Part shown: piece after piece, positions 45,721 to 55,337 of the stretch | How the letters are laid out: each line of letters opens with the position of its first letter | How positions within the stretch are numbered: position 1 is the first letter of the stretch | From: Lingula anatina | Lineage: Eukaryota > Brachiopoda > Lingulata > Lingulida > Lingulidae | DNA: 55,337 nt | Direction of reading: 5' to 3' | NCBI RefSeq assembly: GCF_001039355.2 | Contig: NW_019773601.1 | Coordinates: forward strand, 12,837-68,173 | Position numbers and translations under genes: made by a program | Notes under the pieces: generated by a model | The model's input: only the letters and a program-made list of their open reading frames with translations | Database searches by the model: none | What the model was told of the DNA's origin: nothing

Positions 45721-46595
45721 TAAGGGAAGGCATTCATTATTTATTAATGCACTTGATATAATGTTACCCTCTTCCAGGTTACCAGCATGTAGGGAATCCT
45801 TGCTTCGGAAGCTCTATCCTATTAACTCAAAGGGACACTATGGGAATTTCACGACATCCGTTTTGAATACCTTAACCAATTTTGATGTCTTTTTTTTTTT
45901 TGTTTTATGGTAGACTAGTGTTGTACTGCAAGATCGTTTTATGTGGTTATTAAGTTTATGCACCCGTTTTTTAAATCACTTTTGTATTTTATGACAATCG
46001 TTTTCTAACCAATCAAGGTGACGGTCGAGCGTGCTTTAACCCCCTTTTTATGGCAGTTTGGGAAAACGGGAAATTCTTGCTATAATTGACACGTCATCTA
46101 TCCCACAATTCGATTTCCAATCACTTTCATTCAAATTATATTCAACCAGATCCCAGAAGTTCTTTAGAAACAGTTGTTGGGTCACGGTCCCGCAGTAATT
46201 TGTCATGCGCAACTCGACCTTCTTTCAATATATTTTGCTGCTTTGATTATCAACGAGTTTCTTTCCAGTTGTGTAAACAATAGGGGCTTAAAGTGCTATA
46301 TATAGCACATATACTCAGCAACATGTGGGTTATCAAAATGCACAGACGTAGAATTTATCTCTTCTGATAATTATCACAACATTTATATATCAGCCAATAA
46401 TAAAAGTGATTCCATTCCAAGAAGATAGATAAAGGGCATAGTAAAGATTCGCTTTCAAGTATTGCATGAATGTTTTTAATTGAAAATGTTGAAGGAACCA
46501 CAAGATTATTTCAAATGGCATGTCTTTGATCATCTCAGTTTAATTTGCATGGACATTCCGTTTCCTGTAAATAAGATTACCATTTTGGAAAAATG
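45721..46595. other. No gene recognised
   Basis: A T-run at about 45890-45902 and short open frames only. Nothing else is seen. Confidence 0.4.
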
Positions 46596-47500
46596 TGATT
46601 GATTTTTTGGTCACAAATTTTCAGTTTTCTAACACAACTTATTTGCAGCAATGTTAGAGTAAAGGATTTAAAGCTATTGCGACATAAACATTGTATTAGA
46701 AACCTTGGTTGAAAAACATCTTGGACATTCTATTTTAAAATAAAACCAAAGAACCAGGTTACACCGATTTCCTTAGTTATATCTGAAACTTGGTAAACCA
46801 TGTATCACCTTCCAGGCTGTAGCAAATGGCAAAAAATATGTGTGTGAGTCCCTATACTGAAGCCTTCTGCAATTGACATACATGAAACATTTTATCAGAA
46901 AGTTTAAAGCCACTAAAAAATCAAGACTTTAAATAGCACACACGGCCTTTTTAAAAAAAAGGCTGACAAAAGATATCATATTACTGGTTTATAATTCATC
47001 TTATAATTACTGCATGCACCAGTGTGTCCATTCCCCTTACCTTACCACTATAAGCTAGACATATCATAATAGGACAAATAACATATGATATTGTAAAAAC
47101 ATACAGAGACCACGGAAAAGAAACGGCTAATGTTTTAGCTTAAGGCAAATTGTGGAGAATAATGTTAAGGACCACTTAAAGTTTGCCACAAGCACCTGCA
47201 AGCTTAAGTGAGAAGCTGTGTAAGAATAAGCAGATCTAAGAATGGATGAGTGTCCTGCACCCCCCTCTTTCCCCAAGTATTAATTTTTTTTAAAAATGAG
47301 CAACGTGGATTCTTTCCCTCCGTCTTCCTCACTCTAAACTACATGTATGCATTTCTTTGTATGCAACGGTTATGTTGCACACTTCAAATATAGCTAAAGA
47401 AACAACATAAACAGATGAAGTTCAAATTACTCTTATCTGAACACTACACAATGGAAGATATGGTACACTGCAGCTCAACGAATTATTCAAACTTAAGAAG
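46596..47500 (+). repeat. Repeat family F, copy 3 (uninterrupted)
   Basis: Contains, without interruption, CATATCATAATAG then GACAAATAACATATGATA and CCACGGAAAAGAAACGGCTA. At 47190-47480 it carries AAGCTTAAGTGAGAAGCTGT, TGGTACACTGCAGCTCA and other blocks found at the left edges of segments A and B. It shows the state before the CAACGTT element inserted into copy 2. Confidence 0.6.
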
Positions 47501-48490
47501 CATATTTCAGAAACATCATTTTATTCAAATAGTTTCTTTAGTGAAGGTAACATCATACAGTTTCATGAATAGGTTTTTTACACACCCCCCCCCCAAAAAA
47601 AAAAAGTGAAAAAAAAGAAAAAATATTTTTCTATGATCAAGTGTAATTATTTACGCGTGACAGAACCAGGATCAGGCATAATATAAGATTCAGTTCTTCA
47701 CATGTACCTCATTATAGCATGGAATCCATAATTAATAGCTTTCAACAATGTGAAAATAAAAGACAACTACACATTGTAGTTTCAACATTGCACAAAAAGA
47801 AAGAAAAAAGGCTCACTTTACAAAAATTACTGCAAAATTCTATTTTGGCAGGTAATTCTCATGGAGTGTACTTTTAATAGCTTAATCCAAAATGAAAACA
47901 ACCACAATTTGAAGTTTCAACATATAAAAAAGCTTGACAGTACACAAGCAAAAATGGGCCTTCATGATATACAACTACCCTTGGTGTTGACAACTTTAGA
48001 ATCTTAACAATGGTAGCGCGGTAAAAATACTGCATCTATCACAGAAAAAGCAGTTACATCGTAAAAGAATACTCTGAATCATTATTCATGATTAAATAAA
48101 TGCAGTTATTTAGTGCACATTGACTCAAATCGATATATTCAAGCTTTGCCAACACCTTTTATGAATTCATTACAGATAAGAATATGAAACTTGTATAAAT
48201 CCCAAAATGAGTTCTAAATAAAAAAAAATATTCTTTGTAACTCTGCGACTTGTCTACTAGAACTGAAGTTGCATCTTTCTCGTTTGTACATATTTATACT
48301 TCTCCACACAATCTACTATAGCATGGATAATTTTCAAAACCTTAATGGCAAAATGACTCACTGACATAAACATATCTCCAAAACAGATTTGTCACACTTG
48401 AAGGTCTTAGACCCTATTTCAATAGACACCAACGGTCTACGTGGATTGAACTAAATCTGCAGGGACTCTCACTGAGTGTAATCAGCTGAA
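47501..48490. other. No gene recognised
   Basis: A C-run followed by an A-run at about 47585-47605, then AT-rich sequence. No supported gene or matching repeat. Confidence 0.45.
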
Positions 48491-48492
48491 TT

Positions 48493-48730
48493 AAATGACG
48501 CGCCACTTTTTGTTTCCAACCCACTTATATAATGGCCATTGCAGCTTCTCTGTGTTTTACTTAAGCCAGGAGGCGAAGTGGAAATCTTTTAGTCTTTATA
48601 CTCTACTTTTATTGAACAAATCCATGCAGTGTGATAAAGATGTATTCTCTTCTAGTCTTATTTTTACAAATAAAGTCACCTGGGCTCTATGACCCGAAAG
48701 CTTCACAAATTGCGATTGCAGGCTATTCGT
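48493..48730 (+). repeat. Left member of an inverted repeat pair
   Basis: TGACGCGCCACTTTTTGTTT, AGCTTCTCTGTGTTTTACTT and AGCCAGGAGGCGAAGTGGAA reappear in reverse complement at about 51060-51195. CCCGAAAGCTTCACAAATTG (about 48691) matches the reverse strand near 50965. The pair brackets about 2.3 kb containing the 48743-49777 element and a family X copy. Confidence 0.6.
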
Positions 48731-48742
48731 AGAATCTTTTGG

Positions 48743-49777
48743 ATATAGACCGGGGCTAAACGCCCAGTCGGGGTCAAACGCCCACCCGCTTTTTTTCAGG
48801 TATTACGTACAAATACGCGTCTTGTGATGTTTTGTCCACTTCCGATTTCCAGCAGACTAATCCTCCATGACGGAGATGACCACAAATTAAAAAAATAAGC
48901 ATTTTATGATAATTTGTTCATTTTTGCCTTGTTTACTGTTATTTAGCTTTTTCCTTAACATCAGTGACACCACCTACCAAATGCACGAATTCAAAAAACT
49001 TTGTTGGTGACAGATAGGATGGTATCAGACCTCCATACAAGTTTCGATGAAGTCAGATTGTATAAAACCTTTCCCGCCGAATTTTGAAAAAATATACAAA
49101 ATCTCACTTTGGGGCAAAACGCCCATGCTGACATGGGTCAAAACGCCTATAGTGGGCGTTTTGCCCCGATCACTGGGCGTTTTGCCCCCTTTCGTTTTTA
49201 AATAAAAAATAATTCTAAAAAGATGCGGAAGTGTTCCTTCATGCATGTTTTTTATTGTATATCTTCAGTTATAACACTTATATGGGAAAAAGCCAAAGCA
49301 AGTGGCTGTACTAGGAACTTAATTTTGAAAGTATCACAGTGCCCTGTCGTAAAGAGTAGAATTACAGATCATTCTGAATAAATTTGATGGGTATTTTTAT
49401 TATCTCAGTACCCCAAAATATTATATGTTGCTTTTAAAGGCTTACTAAGTTGTCTCGTAGAAATATAATTTGATTTTATTTTGCTTTGTACAAAGTCGGG
49501 GCATAACGCCTATAGTTTGGGGCAAGACGCCCACGGTGGGCGTTTAGTCCCGTGGTGCGAGGCGTAATGCCTCAGCCATGGGGCAAAAAGGCCGATTTTA
49601 TAATTTACCTATTTTTTACCTATAAGGTTTTTCTTTTGTTTGTTTCCAAAAGTGTTAGTATCAGTTTGTAGTCTAGACAGCCCTTCATAGTTAACACCCA
49701 CTTTGAACGGTCTATACCTTCAGCAGGGAAAATTGTGATGTGTCTTGCTTAAGGGGGCGTTTAGCCCCGGTCTATAT
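48743..49777. mobile_element. ~1-kb non-autonomous element with 23-bp perfect TIRs and internal GGGGC...CGCCC repeats
   Basis: ATATAGACCGGGGCTAAACG at 48743 (23 bases to CCC at 48765) is an exact reverse complement of 49755-49777. The outer bases may include a TA-type target duplication. Internally the word GGGGCAAAACGCCC or its reverse GGGCGTTTTGCCCC occurs repeatedly near both ends and near 49113-49190 and 49498-49580, in both orientations. There is no transposase frame, and the short minus-strand frame 49025-49246 falls across the repeats. It looks like a MITE or foldback DNA transposon. Confidence 0.7.
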
Positions 49778-49800
49778 ATATATATAGCAATCATCATGTA

Positions 49801-50480
49801 AAAATTTACTTTAAATGCTTTAAATGACTGATCTATTTTATGCCTTGAATAAACAAGATAATGTTCATTAACATTTCAACGGTGATCATTAATCAATCTT
49901 GCACCTTCTGGATTAAACTGAATACTTTATGCCTTATTGAACAGCTGAACGTGTGTCATATCAGGTTGTCCCAACCACCTTGTCGACACTCATCCAACTG
50001 GGTTCATCGGGCTGCACACACCTTGACGTAGCTAAATACACCGATGTTGTCACCATTGCGTACACGCACACCGCGACGATTACACGATAAAAATCAGAGA
50101 ATTGCTGTTTGTCGATGACATTATATGCTTTAATTTTACACCGTTATTGTCATTTTAAAACAGAACCTCACTCGAGTTCGTTACCATTACCCTAACATCA
50201 ACTATGGGGAATCCCAGTTTATGACAAAAGAAATACGTAGGCCTACATTCCTTTTGTTCAGTTGGTGAGGATATGTTCTGTTTAATTAAAATCATCGATA
50301 GCTATATTTATTACAGACCAAAGGAATGATCTTGATAGAGTATTCTCCCGCTAGATCTTTACAGGTCAGGTGCTGGTTATATTTTTCTACATGTGCCATA
50401 ATCAGTATATGACGAAATCGGCCAAATAAGGAACTTTTATCTAATTTGAAAGGAAAGGGGAGGAGGTGAATCATCCCAGT
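49801..50480 (+). repeat. Dispersed repeat family X, copy 2 (most complete)
   Basis: Begins near TTTAAATGCTTTAAATGACT, carries all blocks of the family through AACATCAACTATGGGGAATC, and continues to GGTCAGGTGCTGGTTATATT and GTGAATCATCCCAGTTGTCT. CTAAATACACCGATG at about 50030 is an empty site for the TA-flanked MITE seen in copy 3. Confidence 0.65.
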
Positions 50481-50499
50481 TGTCTATAGCGCCTATTCT

Positions 50500-50740
50500 A
50501 TTCTATTCGTCCATGGAGCGACCTTGTAGCGTCCATCCTCCATCGCGTCCTCTCTCCGATTGTTTTGAACATGCTCAAAACTTCGCGGCAACCATTGCGT
50601 CCTCGGCGATGATCGAGCGTTTTTTGTGCGATCTTAGCGATCACTGTGCGTTCTTTGAGCGTCCGACGGCGTCCTGGCCAGTTCCATGGTCGCCCAAAGA
50701 ACGCAGTAAGGACGCCGTCCAGTGTAAAGGGTTTTTTTTA
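50500..50740. repeat. GC-rich block with an inverted repeat
   Basis: A 240-base island of GCGTCC/GGACGC words. Arms at 50647-50661 (TGCGTTCTTTGAGCG) and 50691-50705 pair with one mismatch. The sharp compositional edges suggest an inserted element of unknown type. The 89-codon plus-strand frame across it has no recognisable domain. Confidence 0.4.
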
Positions 50741-51054
50741 GGATACTGAACACTACCCACTAGTGTATCAGTAATTTTATCCGCCCATAATGACACGTGC
50801 GTTCGCTTATTGGATTGTTCAAATATCAGTATTTGTAATTGTGATATTAATATAAATTAAAACAATTTCTTGATGCAAATAGTGCCTTACATTTGCTAAG
50901 GTTTTTAGTTAGTAGGTGGTTGCAATCAACAACGCAAATGGCGATCGATGGCTAGCCTGCAGTCGCAATTTGCGAAGCTTTCAGGTTAAAGAGCCCACGT
51001 GACCCTGTTTGTAAAAATACGACGAGAAGAGGATACATATTTATCACATCGCAT
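50741..51054. other. No gene recognised
   Basis: Contains a GCAATTTGCGAAGCTTTCAG block shared in reverse with about 48695-48715. Nothing else is seen. Confidence 0.4.
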
Positions 51055-51195
51055 GAATATGTTCAATAAAAGTAGAATATAAAGACTAACAGATTTCCAC
51101 TTCGCCTCCTGGCTTAAATAAAATACAGAGAAGCTGGTAATTACATAAGAAGGTTGGAAACAAAAAGAGGCGTGCCATTCAATTAAGCTGATTTC
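51055..51195 (-). repeat. Right member of the inverted repeat pair
   Basis: TTTCCACTTCGCCTCCTGGC, GAGAAGCT and GTTGGAAACAAAAAGAGGCG are reverse complements of the left member at 48493-48630, with small differences. Confidence 0.6.
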
Positions 51196-51474
51196 AAGTG
51201 TAACATATAAAACATAATAAAATAAAACGTGTTAAAATTTACCGCGAATTTATCCTATCAGATGTACCGAGTTGCTCAATTATTTATAAGCTCGCATGTT
51301 TCGTTATTTAATTACTATTATGACTAGCAACCAAAACTTGTCGCCATGTTTAATTACATAAAAATCTTATATAAAATGACGCAATGGCAATGGCAATTAA
51401 TATGGGACTTACTCGCTGTAGATAATAGCCTCGAAAGAACACTGTAGTTGTGAAATCCCTATTAGTGCTCGGTC
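51196..51474. other. No gene recognised
   Basis: AT-rich sequence between the inverted repeat and the A-run. Nothing seen. Confidence 0.4.
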
Positions 51475-51522
51475 AAAAAAAAAAAAAAAAAAAAAAAATA
51501 AAAAAAAAAAAAAAAAAAAAAA
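51475..51522 (+). repeat. Poly(A) tract
   Basis: A run of A interrupted by a single T. The Lys-rich reading frame through it is an artefact. It could be a retroelement tail, but no element body ends here that I can recognise. Confidence 0.85.
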
Positions 51523-51544
51523 GCGACGATTGCGAGTTATGCAA

Positions 51545-52745
51545 TAGTGACGAATCGCCACACTTAGGATCGATCACAAATTGCCATGCTTTCAAGTTAT
51601 GGAGCCCAGTCCAACCGGTTCGAGTGCTTTTAGTGACTCACTTATTTTTACGCCTTGAATAAACAAGATAAGGTGCATCAAAGGGTTATCATTTATCAGT
51701 CTTGCGACTTCTGGATTAAATTGAATTCTATATTCCTTATCTATTGAACAGTTGAACGTGTGTCATATCAGGTTGTCCCAACCACCTTGTCGACACTCAT
51801 CCAATTGGGTTCATGTGGCTGCACACGTACACCTTGACGTAACTATACTGGCAGTCAACGAAAAAGCATCATTTATTTATCAAATAATATTTTAAGTTCC
51901 TATGGCGCACTAAGAAAATAAGTTGTCGTGTGAAATATGACCCATTATTCAGTCACGCATGGTGAAATAAAGGTCAGAAATGGTCATTGAAATTCAAGGT
52001 TACGTGATGAAATGTCTTCGGTTCCGCCCAGCCGCCAGCATCCCCAGGGCCCACAGTCGCTCTTCCAGTGCCAGACGAGGCATCACTAAACTTTTTTGTC
52101 ATGTGTCAAACTGGATTTGTTGACTACATTAAATAGGCTTAATTAATCACCATATATTGAACCTGATTAATTCACAGCAATCACGAGACAGGAAAAACAC
52201 ATGATTTTGTAACAGCTAATCACAAAATCACTGAAACGGAAAATTTAAACACCCGATTGGTTAGCCCACTTTCTTATGACCAAACAAGTACATTTTTACT
52301 CATTCGTATGGTTGGAATCGATTCTCAGTCAAAAAGTACAAGGAAATTTTCTGATGCGTTTTCATTGACTGTCAAGTATAAATACGCCGACGTTGTCACC
52401 ATTGCATACACGCACACCGCGATGATTACACGATGGAATTCAAAGAATTGGAGTTTGTCGATGACATTATGCTTTAATTTTACACCGTTATTGTCATTTT
52501 AAAACAGAACCTCGCTCGAGTTCGTTGCCATTACCTAACATCAACTATGGGGAATCCCAGTTTTATGACAAAAGAAATACCTACATTCCTTTTGTTCAGT
52601 GGGTGAGAATATGTTCTGTTTAATTTACATTAATGAAAGCAATACTTAATTCAGACCAAAGGATTGATCTTAATAGAGTATTATCCCGCTAGATCTTTAT
52701 AGGTCAGGTGCTGGTTATATTTTTTCTACATGTGATATAATGAGA
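51545..52745 (+). repeat. Dispersed repeat family X, copy 3 (split by a MITE at 51846-52378)
   Basis: Head blocks run to CTTGACGTAACTA (51845) and the body resumes AATACGCCGACGTTG at 52381. The two halves together restore the order of copies 1 and 2. Confidence 0.65.
51846..52378. mobile_element. TA-flanked mariner-like MITE (533 bp)
   Basis: The left end TACTGGCAGTCAACGAAAAA and right end (reverse complement TACTTGACAGTCAATGAAAA) are about 25-bp imperfect TIRs flanked by TA on each side (51844-51845, 52379-52380). Removing the element and one TA leaves GTAACTAAATACGCC, matching the uninterrupted GTAGCTAAATACACC of family X copies 1 and 2. TA duplication is typical of Tc1/mariner elements. 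It encodes no transposase; the frame at 52257-52502 crosses its right end. Confidence 0.7.
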
Positions 52746-52746
52746 A

Positions 52747-53290
52747 CGTTTTCTGATGCGTTTTCATTGACTGTCAAGTATAAATACGCCGACGTTGTCA
52801 CCATTGCATACATGCACACCGCGACGATTAAACGATGGAAATCAAAGAATTGGAGTTTGTTGATGATATAATGTTTTAATTTTACACCGTAATTGTCATT
52901 TTAAAACTGAACCTCATTCGATTTCGTTGCCATTACCCTAACATCAACTATAGGGAATTCCAGTTTTATGACAAAAACAATTACGTACATTTCTTTTGTT
53001 CAACAGGTGGGAATATGTTCCGTTTAATTTACATTTACAAAAGCTACATTTATTTCAGACCAAGAAATGATCTTAATAGAGTATGCTCCCGCTAGATCTT
53101 TATAGGTCAGGTGCTATTTATATTTTTCTACATGTGCTATAATCAGTAATATGACTATAGTAGAAGTAGTTAACAGTATGAACTTGCACTTGTGACAAGA
53201 TGAAATCGGTCAAATAAGAAATCATTATCCAATATGAAGGGAAAGTGGAGGGGTGAATCATCAAGTTAGTCTATAGCGCCTACATGTAAA
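52747..53290 (+). repeat. Dispersed repeat family X, copy 4, carrying the right end of the MITE
   Basis: Begins GTTTTCTGATGCGTTTTCAT, the last ~30 bases of the MITE, then repeats the family X body from AATACGCCGACGTTGTCACC. Offset from copy 3 is 402 bases. It therefore arose by tandem duplication after the MITE had inserted. Confidence 0.7.
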
Positions 53291-53700
53291 TTTTACATAC
53301 CACGAAATGGATTGATTTGGCCTTACCTTACCAGCACACTTGACTTGATTAGGCTGTCTCTCACTGAAGAATACGCTATTGGTCTCTCTGTCTCTAGCTC
53401 ACAACGAAGTCTTCTTTATGATGGGTTAATGGAACTGCGTCTCAATTTTCACGGAGAATCACGGTCTCATAAAACACGTTTGAACAAGCTGATAATATAA
53501 CCTAAAATTACGCCATACGAGACTGCAAATAATTTAATAATCTGCTTGTGTTAGGGCAAACCAGGTATCTATGCGCCACTCATATTATCTTACCTTAGGG
53601 TGACCGCAGTTATCGACTTAACGCGGGACTGACAGTGCACGCATGTGCGCCATTTTCAAATTTGACTGTAGACATCGATACTGACAATTACAGTGTATTT
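53272..53700 (+). repeat. Dispersed repeat family T, copy 3
   Basis: GTCTATAGCGCCTACATGTA, GGCCTTACCTTACCAGCAC and GAACAAGCTGATAATATAAC follow the order seen at 5745-6070 and 6648-7065. Here it directly continues family X, suggesting X and T may be parts of one larger element. Confidence 0.55.
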
Positions 53701-53879
53701 TCCATATATATACACTGAGTTATTTTGAAATAGGTACAGTTATGTAAACTGTCATCCATTTCAACAAGTAGCATGCGGTAATGCCTGTGCCTTTTCTGTA
53801 ATGCAATATTATTTAAACAATCACAAGTGATTGTATTTTGATTACTGTGAAATCTTTTTTTTTTGTTAAATATTATGAC
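53701..53879. other. No feature recognised
   Basis: AT-rich spacer with a T-run at about 53857-53865. Confidence 0.4.
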
Positions 53880-54480
53880 GACCTTGTTATTAGGATATGA
53901 CCTTGACCTCTGGTGATCTTAGACATAGTCTCAAATGATCTGCAATATGTCATTTAGTATAAATTGATACTTTAAACATGTTTCTGTTATATAAGTTATC
54001 AACATGTAGACATAATGGCATTTTGTCCGAGCAAAAAAGTCCATGACCTTGACAATAAGGTCATAACGTTGGAATACAAAGATTTTGGATAATGTGGGAA
54101 TCTTCTGCTCGAAAAACGCAGTGCCCTTGAAAGTGGGGTCATAACATTGACCTCTGGTGACTCTGAAAGAAGTTGCAAAAGATTTGTGGTACCTTATTCA
54201 ATAAAAGTTGATATCAATATATGTTTTTGTGATATAAGGTTACCAATAAATGGACGTCATGCCATCTTTTGCTCGTAAAATGTCTTGACCTTGTGATTGG
54301 GTCATGACCTTGACCACCAGTGTTCTTGAAAGTAGTTGCAAAAGAGCGGGGACCCTCAATCGGTAGGAATTGATATTTAAAACATGTTTTGTCACATTGG
54401 GTTCCCAAGATATAGACTTCAAGGTGACCCACCCCATTCAATGTCGGCCATTTTGGATTTTCGACGAAAACAGGACTTTG
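53880..54480 (+). repeat. Degenerate tandem repeat with TGACCTTGACC core
   Basis: GACCTTG...GGTCATGACCTTGACC blocks lie near 53880, 54047, 54122 and 54287, with GTTGCAAAAGA and TTAAACATGTTT blocks repeated between them. It ends in GGCCATTTTGGATTTT, also the core word of the array at 1-1200. Open frames on both strands across it are not conserved between units. Confidence 0.45.
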
Positions 54481-54589
54481 CCATGGGGGATTCATGGGGA
54501 AAATTCGAGTTATATTTGGCCTTCAAAGAACCGGATTCAGTTGAGAAACCTTTGTCACCAAATATTTTGCAACCTCAATGGGGAAAATA

Positions 54590-55337
54590 TCCTGTTCCCT
54601 GCCATATTTGGGCTGTTTATAGGAAAGACGATAAATATGATCTACTTTATTTTAGATACTTTGCATCTAAACAAGGAAAAGAAAAAATAAGGTATATGAA
54701 TAAAAAAGATTTGAATGAAAGTGAATGACTATTTTGAGTAATCGCCAATGAAGTAATCATGAACAACACTTGTTTAACTATTAAACGAATCCTAAAGATA
54801 GTAAATTGAACTGGTGTTATTAAAACTCAGTCGAACTGTGGTTTATAATAAAGGCTTCTGATATTGGTGCATTATTTGTATTTTCTTTATTGTGTTTGTT
54901 TTTAAAGCATTATCAAAGTACAGTATGAAGGCATGGAGTATGCTAAGGGAATCTGTCAGGAATTGCTTTGACTGAATATTACGACACTGGCTCACAATGA
55001 CATCTCTCTAGTGCGTTCGAAAATAGGGTCATAATATTTAACTAAAATATCCTGTTAAGATTAATACCGAGTATGTCGCTCTTCCAATTAAAAACACTTC
55101 CATTCAAATTATTTTCACCTGACGCCAATGTTTCTTTACATGCAGTTTTCGGGTCACAGAACTGGTTGCGCAAGGATGTGACAAAAGTTTTTTTTTGTAA
55201 ATGTATCTTTTAATTTTTTACTGCACAACAGTTGGGTGAACATTTCTCTAAGGTACAAACAGCACAATTGTTACCACTGTTAGTAGCCTCTACTGAAAAC
55301 CACATGACTAAGTAAATGTATTTAACATGACTCTGAG
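54590..55337 (+). repeat. Second long copy of the 41.5-42.3 kb repeat block, including a complete family L element
   Basis: Collinear with 41590-42320: AAAATATCC, GGGCTGTTTATAGGAAAGAC, AACAAGGAAAAGAAAAAATA, then the long-TIR element at 54838-55303. A ~70-base insert (CACCTGACGCCAATGTTTCT to GTGACAAAAG, about 55115-55185) is absent from the other copy. The window ends within the block. Confidence 0.7.

Noticed and set aside
51450-51662. Lys-rich open frame
   Set aside because: Caused by the poly(A) tract.
54370-54728. 106-114-codon plus-strand frames that look protein-like in places
   Set aside because: They run across the TGACCTTGACC repeat and the family L flank. The homologous repeat at 41.5 kb does not keep the frame.
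1-55337. CRISPR arrays, rRNA, intact tRNAs, viral genes, bacterial operons
   Set aside because: None seen. The tandem arrays lack CRISPR repeat-spacer structure, and the gene structure is spliced and eukaryotic.

Overview
The window looks like part of an animal nuclear genome, most likely a marine invertebrate. It is AT-rich. Its few genes are split by short GT-AG introns, and it is crowded with non-autonomous repeats, AT and AAT microsatellites, and an assembly gap inside a TA run. I see no bacterial operons, rRNA, CRISPR array or recognisable virus. The exact taxon cannot be fixed from the sequence; a mollusc-like lophotrochozoan is a guess.

The main content is a tandem family of minus-strand genes for a multidomain protein. 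It has an N-terminal CARD-like death-fold exon, two exons of unrecognised domain(s), and a long terminal exon with a chymotrypsin-fold serine protease (His/Asp/Ser all visible), a small Cys/His cluster and an acidic Asp-run tail. Two copies are complete in their coding part: copy A (13837-18152, 873 residues) and copy B (30456-34721, 856 residues). A third copy (7942-about 9182) is a relic with a stop just before the catalytic His and a deletion over the catalytic Asp. Copies A and B sit in a duplicated segment of about 8.5 kb (about 9831-18300 and 26150-34900) that also includes introns and about 4 kb of 3' flank.

Layout: 1-7.9 kb is repeats (an inverted degenerate tandem array, fold-back elements, a perfect 27-bp hairpin, a tRNA-like promoter remnant). 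7.9-9.2 kb is the protease relic. 9.8-18.3 kb is segment A. 18.3-26.1 kb is single-copy sequence with a possible paired-type HTH remnant, an orphan exon candidate and a small TIR element. 26.1-34.9 kb is segment B. 35-42.3 kb is nested mobile elements, including two copies of a CAACGTT-rich element. 42.6-45.7 kb has two GTGCA-type minisatellites around a decayed, formerly spliced gene. 46.6-55.3 kb is almost wholly repeats, with a 23-bp perfect-TIR element and a TA-flanked mariner-like MITE.

Working interpretation: the CARD would recruit or oligomerise the protein and the protease would be the effector, as in innate-immune proteases. The substrate, activator and any cell-death role are not shown by the sequence. 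Exon borders were read by eye from splice signals and matching phase in both copies; no transcript or database evidence was available.
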